This document shows positions 1-5,838 of a stretch of 9,255 nucleotides of DNA, piece after piece. Position 1 is the stretch's first letter, and each line of letters begins with the position of its first letter. Both the position numbers and the translations under genes were made by a program. Source of the stretch: JAVBOD01 sp031551045 (GTDB lineage Bacteria > Bacteroidota > Bacteroidia > Bacteroidales > UBA932); the NCBI GenBank assembly GCA_031551045.1, contig JAVBOD010000084.1, forward strand, positions 1 to 9,255, written 5' to 3'. The notes beneath the pieces are model-generated. The model worked only from the letters and a program-made list of their open reading frames with translations, was not told the origin of the DNA and searched no databases.

Positions 1-1025
1 GGGCGCAGCGAACATAATTTATTGGAAAGATGTTCGGGCAACATCGGCACGGTGCGGTCCACCAAGTAAACCGAAGTGGCGCGTGCGGAAGCTTCTTTTT
101 CAACGAGCGAGCCGGGCAACACATAATGCGTTACGTCGGCAATGTGCACGCCTACTTCCCAATTTCCGTCCGGCAGTTTTTGCAGCGACAGCGCGTCGTC
201 GAAATCTTTTGCATCCGTTGGGTCGATAGTAAAAGTACATACTTTGCGAAAATCGCGGCGCTCCTTGATTTCTCCGGCCGGAATCTCGTCCGAAATCTCT
301 TCCGCTTCACGTTCCACATCGGCTGCAAAACGATAGGGCAACCCAAATTCCGCCAAAATAGCATGCATCTCGGTATTGTTTTCGCCGGGGACGCCCAGCA
401 CGTCGATAATTTCGCCGAAAGGTTCCTGTTCTTTCAATGGCCAGTCTTTTATCATCACCGCCACTTTGTCGCCGTTGTTGGCGCCTTGCAGTTGGTTCGG
501 CGAAACCTTTATGTCGTAAGGCATATTACGGCTTTCGGTCATCACATACGCATGTTTTCCGGTGACTTGCACCATGCCGATAAACGGCCGTTTGTTGCGT
601 TCGATAATTTCGGTAACCACGCCTTCGGGCCGGCGGCGGCGGGTATTCACATCTACACGCACGGTGTCGCCATGCAGCGCGTGCCGCATGTTGCGCGGCG
701 AGATAAATATTTCGTCTTCGTAATCCTCATGTACTATATATCCGTGTCCGTCGCGTGCCATGCTTACCTTTCCGGTGATTTCCTTGCTGTCGGATTTCGT
801 GTTGAATTTATAATTCCCGCGCCGCCGCTCTTTCAGCACTCCCTGCGCAAGAAACTCGCTGATGATAGGCAACAGGCGTTCGCGGTCTTCGGGCGCAAGG
901 TGAAGATTGTGTACTAATTGTTTTATATTAAAGGCGCTGTCGGGGTGGTTTTTGAACCAGTCGTGCACGGCTTGCATCAAATTTGAAGAGGGTGTATTCG
1001 GGGCTGTTTTTTTCTTTTTACTCAT
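1..1025 (-). CDS. rnr: Ribonuclease R (VacB/RNase II family), N-terminal part, cut by window edge
   Basis: Processive, Mg-dependent 3'-to-5' exoribonuclease that degrades structured RNA in the cytoplasm. I translated 341 codons from the ATG at 1023-1025; the frame is open to base 3, so the C-terminus lies off the window. A lysine-rich start (MSKKKK) leads into a winged-helix-like segment (about residues 12-75). Cold-shock/OB-type segments follow (about 80-230), including GKVSMARDGHGYIV and GDTVRVDV. The RNB catalytic domain then begins with TIDPTDAKDFDDALS, whose D268, D274, D276 and D277 match the metal-binding aspartates of the family. VGVHIADVTHYV and RATSVYLVDRTVPMLPE, further RNB signatures, follow. 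The C-terminal S1 domain cannot be seen. No alternative in-frame ATG occurs upstream before the stop at 1101-1103. The gene is on the same strand as the upstream fucosidase but 211 bases away, behind a hairpin, so it is probably transcribed separately. RNase II is the main alternative, but the N-terminal extension favours RNase R. Confidence 0.95.
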   Translation of the reverse strand, partial: MSKKKKTAPNTPSSNLMQAVHDWFKNHPDSAFNIKQLVHNLHLAPEDRERLLPIISEFLAQGVLKERRRGNYKFNTKSDSKEITGKVSMARDGHGYIVHEDYEDEIFISPRNMRHALHGDTVRVDVNTRRRRPEGVVTEIIERNKRPFIGMVQVTGKHAYVMTESRNMPYDIKVSPNQLQGANNGDKVAVMIKDWPLKEQEPFGEIIDVLGVPGENNTEMHAILAEFGLPYRFAADVEREAEEISDEIPAGEIKERRDFRKVCTFTIDPTDAKDFDDALSLQKLPDGNWEVGVHIADVTHYVLPGSLVEKEASARATSVYLVDRTVPMLPEHLSNKLCSLR

Positions 1026-1047
1026 GGAAAAGTCTTTTAATAAACAG

Positions 1048-1055
1048 CAAAGATA
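1048..1055 (-). promoter_or_regulatory. Candidate Bacteroidetes -7 promoter element for rnr
   Basis: Read on the minus strand this is TATCTTTG, an exact match to the Bacteroidetes primary-sigma -7 consensus TAnnTTTG. It ends 22 bases before the rnr ATG, a plausible distance for a short leader. I do not see a convincing TTTG -33 box at the usual spacing, so the call rests on one short motif in the right place. A match of this length can occur by chance in AT-rich DNA. Confidence 0.5.
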
Positions 1056-1056
1056 G

Positions 1057-1076
1057 TCACAATAAATTTGTTGTGA
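1057..1076. promoter_or_regulatory. 20-bp near-perfect palindrome beside the rnr -7 box; possible operator
   Basis: The sequence TCACAATAAATTTGTTGTGA is its own reverse complement except for one non-matching pair, 1063 with 1070. It lies directly upstream of the candidate -7 box in transcription sense, between where the -7 and -33 elements would be, a position suited to a repressor site. As RNA it would form only a weak AU-rich hairpin, so a DNA-binding site is the better guess. No regulator family is recognised from it, and function is inference. Confidence 0.3.
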
Positions 1077-1131
1077 ATAATAAACAGGGTTATTTTTTTG
1101 TTATCAGAGAGATGGGTATCTGAAAACAAAT

Positions 1132-1172
1132 GAGCCTGTTCAAAAAGTATTTTTGACTTTTTGAACAGGCTC
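1132..1172 (-). terminator. Strong stem-loop after the fucosidase gene; probable intrinsic terminator
   Basis: The arms 1132-1148 and 1156-1172 are perfect 17-base complements (GAGCCTGTTCAAAAAGT and its reverse complement) around a 7-base loop. In minus-strand sense the stem is followed by ATTTGTTTTC, a moderately U-rich tail, about 65 bases past the fucosidase stop codon and about 105 bases before the rnr start. That arrangement fits an intrinsic terminator closing the susC-to-fucosidase unit. On the plus strand no T-tract follows. The sequence is closely related to the hairpin at 4291-4327, so it may also be a dispersed repeat used as a terminator. Confidence 0.75.
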
Positions 1173-1236
1173 GCCGCCTGTGTGTACCCCAAACAACACA
1201 ATTTATTATTTTGACGTCGTCTCTTTTTGTATAATT

Positions 1237-2874
1237 TTATTGCATATACATTCGACAAGGATTAGCCGGCTTTTTATCGAAATGTCCTTTAAGTACGATG
1301 CTGTTCTTTTTCCCATCGGGATGCGCCGTGATATTGATATGTATGGTTCCATCGTCCACCGTTCGTGCAAATCCGGGCGTTTCCACTCCTTGCAACCATA
1401 AAGCGATTTTATCGGGTAAAATATTTTTCTTACCGGATTCTATCCGCAAAGAATATTGTTCGGCTAACGGGATGTGGGACGACAAATCGAACGCAAAGCT
1501 ACCGTCGGGAGCAATAAGAATAGCGCCAAGGTCTTTTTCCGGTTTTATGGTTGAAAAATCCGAAGAAGCATTCGCATTCAATCCTGTATAAAACACGGCC
1601 AAGCGTTTGATTACCGGTGTGAATGTAGATTCGGTAATTCGTAAACGAACCGTTTTTACTTGCACGGGTGAAAAACGTTCAATCCGTTTTTGGCCAATCG
1701 ATAATCCCTCCGTTAAGGTAGCCCAATGCCCGTCGGCAAATCCTTCCACCACATACCGGCGTACGCGTTGTCCGAACGAAAGGTCTTCCTGTATGACGAC
1801 ATGGTCTATGTTTGTCGGTTTGTCGAGCACAAGTTCCAGCGTGTTGTTGTTACCGGATGTTTCGGCTATACTTTTTCCGAAACGGGAACGGATTTCTTTC
1901 CCAAGTTGCCGGTATAGTTCCATATCTTTAGGCGGAATCAGTCCGGTGGTATCCGGCGATGCATTGAGCAGCAGCATGGCTCCGCGTCCTACCGATTGGT
2001 AGTAGATATCCATTAATTGTTCTACGGTACGCAAATTCTTTTCGTTTGTCGGGCTCCAGAACCAATTATGATTTTTCAACGGCACGTCCACTTCCACCGG
2101 CATCCATGTGTCGCCGTCAGGGTCGCTGTGCTTGGCTGTGGCTACGCCGGTAAGCGCGTCTTTTTGGTCAAGCGTGTACCAATTGGGATAAGGGCATACG
2201 CCGCGTTCGTTCCCGACCCACCGGATATCGGCAAAGGGGCCTTGGAAAGCGATGGCGGACGGGGCGTATTGGCGGATAATGTCTTCCACCGGAAGGATGA
2301 TATTTCCATCGAACCAGATTTCTACTAATTGCTTGCCGTAGCGCGACAATACTTCTTCCCATTGTTTGCGTAATACTTTTGTGTAAGCATCCTGTTTCGC
2401 CGGATCTTTGGTTTTGCCGCCACCTCCGATATAGGCGCCCCATGTTTCGTCGCCGGGGTAAATATACACGCCTAATTTCATTCCCCGCTCGAAGCAGGCT
2501 TTGGCTAAATCGTCGAGTACATCGCCTTTGCCGTTTTTGTAGGGCGTATTTTTAATGCTGTAGCCGGATGTTTCGGTTTGCCACCAACAAAAGCCGCCTA
2601 CGTGTTTGGCTACGAAAACAATCATTTTGGCGTCAAATGATTGTGCCGCATCTATCCATTGGTTGACGTCTAATTTCGCGGGATTAATGCGGCTTAAAGG
2701 AATGGAATGGTTGTCGTATTCACGCCCTTGCCAGGCTGCCGGGTCGAAGTGGACAAACATGATTTGTTCCATCTCCTGCCACAGAAGTTGTTTGGGCGAA
2801 GGAAACGCCGGTTGTTGCGCCGAAAGCGTTCCACAACAAATGATTCCGAGTAGCAAGCATTTTAATTTCGTCAT
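1237..2874 (-). CDS. Exported GH29 alpha-L-fucosidase with C-terminal discoidin-like region
   Basis: Retaining glycoside hydrolase predicted to release alpha-L-fucose from glycans, most likely in the periplasm. The 545-residue protein starts with a Sec signal peptide (about residues 1-19, cleavage near LSA/QQ). Cysteines 13 and 14 do not fit a proper lipobox. The catalytic barrel spans about 25-335: FVHFDP near 40, AKHVGGFCWWQT near 89, GMKLGVYIYP at 131-140, EIWFDG with the likely nucleophile D189, and MLLLNASPD near 300. E261 in PVEVDVP is a candidate acid/base, which is inference. The KHHDGF motif of many GH29 enzymes reads KHVGGF here, suggesting a divergent clade, perhaps subfamily B (1,3/1,4-linkages). 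Residues about 338-430 look like an F5/8 type C (CBM32-like) beta-sandwich; the last ~115 residues are unassigned. The start lies 13 bases after the stop of the thioredoxin gene, so the two are probably co-transcribed. Family call firm; exact linkage unknown. Confidence 0.9.
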   Translation of the reverse strand: MTKLKCLLLGIICCGTLSAQQPAFPSPKQLLWQEMEQIMFVHFDPAAWQGREYDNHSIPLSRINPAKLDVNQWIDAAQSFDAKMIVFVAKHVGGFCWWQTETSGYSIKNTPYKNGKGDVLDDLAKACFERGMKLGVYIYPGDETWGAYIGGGGKTKDPAKQDAYTKVLRKQWEEVLSRYGKQLVEIWFDGNIILPVEDIIRQYAPSAIAFQGPFADIRWVGNERGVCPYPNWYTLDQKDALTGVATAKHSDPDGDTWMPVEVDVPLKNHNWFWSPTNEKNLRTVEQLMDIYYQSVGRGAMLLLNASPDTTGLIPPKDMELYRQLGKEIRSRFGKSIAETSGNNNTLELVLDKPTNIDHVVIQEDLSFGQRVRRYVVEGFADGHWATLTEGLSIGQKRIERFSPVQVKTVRLRITESTFTPVIKRLAVFYTGLNANASSDFSTIKPEKDLGAILIAPDGSFAFDLSSHIPLAEQYSLRIESGKKNILPDKIALWLQGVETPGFARTVDDGTIHINITAHPDGKKNSIVLKGHFDKKPANPCRMYMQ

Positions 2875-2887
2875 ATTGGCAGGCTTG

Positions 2888-4273
2888 TTACAAATATTTG
2901 ATCAGCATCAACTCTATTTTCGGATCCGACGGGCGCGGCGCGTTGATGCTGATAATGCGCCCCTCTTTATCGATCAGTAAAAAGCGCGGAATACCCGTAA
3001 TGTTGTATTTAGTATTCATGGCGCCGTTTTTAAAACCGCCTTCCTGTATAAAGTTCCTCCAAGCCGGCTGTTCCTTTTCTAATTTCTGTTTCCATGCATT
3101 GTTGTTGTCGTCCACCGAAAGGCCTATAAACTCGATATTCGGATTGTCTTTGTATTTTTCATACAACGTTGCAAAAGCCGGCATCTCTTTCGCACACGGC
3201 CCGCACCAGCTGGCCCACACATCGACGTACAACACCTTTCCCCGCAGGTCGGAGAAAAGCAATTTCTTTCCATCGCTGTCGAAAATCGTAAAATCCGGCG
3301 CCAATTTTCCGGCGCCAAGGGCCATAAATTCAGTATATTTTTTTTCGAATTTATTCAATGTTTCGGGGTCTTTATTCAACTGTTTATAAGCCGCGAACGT
3401 TTCGGAAAGATACCCGTCGGCTCCGAATAAAAAGTATTGTGTCATAGCTTTGTCGGCTATATGGCCGGCTACATCGGGATCTTTTATAGATGCCGAAATA
3501 TTTTTGAAACGCTTGATAGCGCCGTTCTCCCCTTGGTACAAATCCGGCTTGGACGCTTCGTTCCAACGCAGGCGCTGCTCGATTAGCGAAGTGTAGGTAT
3601 AGCCGCCGTACTCTTCGTGAAGTACGCGCCGGTCATTCATATCAATCGTTCTTGTAAAGGTATTGAAATCGGCATCGGCATCAACCGGCAGATTCCTGTA
3701 GAGCTTTAAGCCCCATGTGTAGCTGAATTTCAGCAGATCTCCGTACAGGTTAAGCATTTCCAAGTCTTTCGCCGTTCTTGCAGGCTCGTTCACGTTGGCG
3801 GCCAATGCACCGAGTTCGTTAAGCATTTTATCGACATTGGCAGCATGTGTGGCAAACGGATGTTTTACACATTGCTCCAACGCCCAATTATTCGGGTTGG
3901 GGAGCACGTTGCAAGCCGTCAGGTAAGTATTAAGAGCGGCGTTATCGCCCGTGAAGGTTACGGTGGGGCTTCCGGAAGGATTATTGGTAACCGTAAATTC
4001 GGACACGTTGCCGGGATTCATTTCCAGCTCAATAGTTGAGCCCGGAAGTTTTATGACATCCAAAACCGTTACTTTCGTCTTCGGCGTTGTGATTTCCGGG
4101 TTATACAAAAAAGTTCCGCCGGAAGCCACCGCAAGCGTATCCGTTGTTTTCCCGTACGATATTCTTAGCTTGGAGATATCGAATCCTTTTAATGTTCCTT
4201 TGATGGTGGCATTTTGTGCCAAAGCCGCTACAAATGCAAGCAAAAGGCAAGTAGTAAAAAATAATCGTTTCAT
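2888..4273 (-). CDS. Exported TlpA/ResA-like thioredoxin-domain protein
   Basis: Probable periplasmic thiol-disulfide oxidoreductase, 461 residues. A Sec signal peptide (about 1-19, ending AALA/Q) has no lipobox cysteine. Residues about 20-115 are beta-rich (ATIKGTLKGF, then a segment ending VTFTGDNAALNTYL) and resemble the DUF4369-type N-terminal domain often joined to such thioredoxins in Bacteroidetes. A mainly helical middle of about 200 residues follows. The C-terminal AhpC-TSA/Redoxin-type domain (about 318-461) shows APDFTIFDSDGKKL, VLYVDVWASWCGPC with active-site C357 and C360, and TGIPRFLLID with the expected cis-proline P429. All key thioredoxin residues are intact. It sits 65 bases after susD and 13 bases before the fucosidase gene. 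TlpA-like genes recur beside SusC/SusD pairs, but the substrate is generally unknown. Whether it reduces, oxidises or isomerises disulfides cannot be told from sequence. Confidence 0.9.
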   Translation of the reverse strand: MKRLFFTTCLLLAFVAALAQNATIKGTLKGFDISKLRISYGKTTDTLAVASGGTFLYNPEITTPKTKVTVLDVIKLPGSTIELEMNPGNVSEFTVTNNPSGSPTVTFTGDNAALNTYLTACNVLPNPNNWALEQCVKHPFATHAANVDKMLNELGALAANVNEPARTAKDLEMLNLYGDLLKFSYTWGLKLYRNLPVDADADFNTFTRTIDMNDRRVLHEEYGGYTYTSLIEQRLRWNEASKPDLYQGENGAIKRFKNISASIKDPDVAGHIADKAMTQYFLFGADGYLSETFAAYKQLNKDPETLNKFEKKYTEFMALGAGKLAPDFTIFDSDGKKLLFSDLRGKVLYVDVWASWCGPCAKEMPAFATLYEKYKDNPNIEFIGLSVDDNNNAWKQKLEKEQPAWRNFIQEGGFKNGAMNTKYNITGIPRFLLIDKEGRIISINAPRPSDPKIELMLIKYL

Positions 4274-4290
4274 ATCAATATCTATTTCTA

Positions 4291-4327
4291 AAGAGGCTGT
4301 TCAAAATTGCTTTTTGAACAGCCTCTT
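4291..4327. repeat. Intra-operon inverted repeat (16-bp stem), related to the hairpin at 1132-1172
   Basis: Arms 4291-4306 and 4312-4327 are perfect 16-base complements (AAGAGGCTGTTCAAAA and its reverse complement) around a 5-base loop. The element lies between the susD stop and the tlpA-like start, beginning in transcription sense 11 bases after the susD stop codon. In minus-strand sense the stem is followed by TAGAAATAGA, not a T-tract, so it is a poor intrinsic terminator. Possible roles are stabilising the susCD message, partial attenuation or an RNase processing site. Its core is that of the hairpin after the fucosidase gene with one compensated base pair, pointing to a dispersed repeat family. 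Confidence 0.8.
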
Positions 4328-4338
4328 CGCTAAATTTG

Positions 4339-5814
4339 CTATTCGTTATCAATCCAGCTCGTATTGTAGTTTAAAACCCTTGGAGGAATTTTATACACCA
4401 GTCTTTTTTCGGATAATGTATAAGTATTAGTGCCGTCGGAATGAGTATAATTTACTTTCAGGTCTTGGAATAAAGGGTCGTTCCACAGGCGGCGCATATC
4501 GAACCAACGGTGTCCGGTACCCATATATTCGCGCAAACGTTCTTCCACAATAAACCGGATCAAATCGTCTTTTGTCACCACCGTTGCCGGAATAGGCGCA
4601 TTAGCGGCAGGAAGCCTGTTTACGCGCAGCAGGTTTATCATATCGCGGGCTTCGGTTTCCCGTCCTTCGCGTGCCAGACATTCGGCATACATCAGGTAGA
4701 AGTCGGGCATTTCCACCCCTTCATTTACGTTCGAGCGGACATACTGTTTGCGGTAGTGTGGATATTGTATCATACCTGTGAAATTCTTATTCGCAAAGAA
4801 TTTTTTCCGGTGGTCGGCAGGGTCGTACAGATTCATAAACTCATCTTTTACGTATATGGTTGGCGCCATTGCAAACATGGTTGACATCATGTAAAACTGC
4901 TTGCATTGCAATACTTCTGTATTATTGGCATCAAAGGGCATCGGATAGCCGCTAGTCCACATGTTCGGCATAAAGGGCAAATAGCCCCATTGCGAAATTT
5001 TGACATTATAATCAAACAAACCTATTTGTATTTGGGATTTGGCAATGGCCGTTTCGGCTTTTTGGAAGGCTTCAATCGCTTTGTCGTATTTTCCCATATA
5101 AAAATAAGTCTTGCCGAGATACATATAGCCGGCCGGCTGGTAGGTCCTAACGCGGGATTTGGTAACTTCTTCGAGGTCCGGGCACGCTTCTTCCAGTTCT
5201 TTAATAACAAAATCGTACACTTGTTTTACCGTTGCGCGTTCAGGATAGGTTTCGGTGGTGCTGGCTATGGTTGCAATGGGCACACACAGATCTGTTGCCG
5301 CCGTTGCCTCATTATAAGGCTTCGCAAACCATTGCGCCAACATAAAGTGCATGTAGGCGCGCATTACACGGGCCTCGGCCAGCAATTTTTTCTTTTCAAG
5401 TACGGTGCCGTCAATGGCCTCCATCACGCCATCTATTATGACGTTGTAAAAGTATATTTGTTGGTAGGGAGCCCCGAACTCGGCACTGTATGCATCATCC
5501 ACAAAAATATTGTCTTGCCAGGTATAGGCCAAGCGTGGAGTAACGGCCATGTTGTTGAAAGCGGTGGCATCGGCGGTAACCTCGTCACTCATATAAGGAT
5601 GGTAAAGGTTCGGTTCCAGCATGGAGGTTGTTCCGGTATTGTTTAAGCGATAGTAACCAAGATTTATCAAAATCATATTATTGAAGAGTCCATTGTAATG
5701 AACTATTTTCTCGGGAACATCTTTTCCCTTGGGCTTTAGATCAAGGAAGTCGGAGCATCCTGTTGTTGCAAAAACGGCCAGCAACAAGACTGCTAATATG
5801 TTTTTATTTTTCAT
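4339..5814 (-). CDS. SusD/RagB-family surface lipoprotein
   Basis: Outer-membrane lipoprotein that binds ligand and forms the lid of the SusC transporter. The 491-residue protein has a lipoprotein signal peptide ending ATTGC, with C20 as the lipidation site, followed by SDFLDLKPK, typical of SusD mature N-termini. Family features visible: the helix AEARVMRAYMHFMLAQWF (about 146-163), a TPR-like pair around residues 227-257 (GYMYLGKTYFYMGKYDKAI), FYLMYAECLAREG in the C-terminal half, and the conserved FIVEERLREYMGTGHRWFDM from about 421, with the RWFDMRR core at 436-442. Length is within the normal 450-650 range and no damage is seen. It starts 24 bases after the susC stop, the standard order. 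The ligand cannot be read from the sequence. The fucosidase in the same unit suggests a fucosylated glycan, but RagB-type relatives that take up peptides are also known. Confidence 0.93.
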   Translation of the reverse strand: MKNKNILAVLLLAVFATTGCSDFLDLKPKGKDVPEKIVHYNGLFNNMILINLGYYRLNNTGTTSMLEPNLYHPYMSDEVTADATAFNNMAVTPRLAYTWQDNIFVDDAYSAEFGAPYQQIYFYNVIIDGVMEAIDGTVLEKKKLLAEARVMRAYMHFMLAQWFAKPYNEATAATDLCVPIATIASTTETYPERATVKQVYDFVIKELEEACPDLEEVTKSRVRTYQPAGYMYLGKTYFYMGKYDKAIEAFQKAETAIAKSQIQIGLFDYNVKISQWGYLPFMPNMWTSGYPMPFDANNTEVLQCKQFYMMSTMFAMAPTIYVKDEFMNLYDPADHRKKFFANKNFTGMIQYPHYRKQYVRSNVNEGVEMPDFYLMYAECLAREGRETEARDMINLLRVNRLPAANAPIPATVVTKDDLIRFIVEERLREYMGTGHRWFDMRRLWNDPLFQDLKVNYTHSDGTNTYTLSEKRLVYKIPPRVLNYNTSWIDNE

Positions 5815-5838
5815 AATTCTTTTGTATTTGCAAGTTGT

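Noticed and set aside
30..917. Long plus-strand open frame (295 codons) opposite rnr
   Set aside because: It is antisense to a frame with clear RNase R motifs. Its translation is rich in His, Phe and Arg with no recognisable domain, as expected for the complement of a conserved gene.
1057..1076. CRP/FNR-type binding site
   Set aside because: The half-sites read TCACAA...TTGTGA, the inverse of the TGTGA-N6-TCACA order, so the palindrome does not fit that family.
1132..1172. Hairpin as a miniature transposon (MITE)
   Set aside because: The element is only 41 bases, essentially one stem-loop, with no target-site duplication or internal sequence. A terminator or REP-like repeat explains it better.
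1037..1258. Minus-strand 73-codon frame in the gap between the fucosidase gene and rnr
   Set aside because: It runs through the terminator hairpin, the palindrome and the promoter box and overlaps the fucosidase end. The peptide is Lys/Phe/Ile-rich, as translated AT-rich noncoding DNA tends to be.
2821..2874. Fucosidase as a lipoprotein, because of cysteines 13 and 14
   Set aside because: The residues before them (GII, IIC) do not fit a lipobox with G/A/S at -1, while a good signal peptidase I site (LSA/QQ) follows.
4906..5646. Plus-strand open frame (246 codons) opposite susD
   Set aside because: It lies wholly within the well-supported SusD frame on the other strand and shows no signal, domain or plausible composition of its own.
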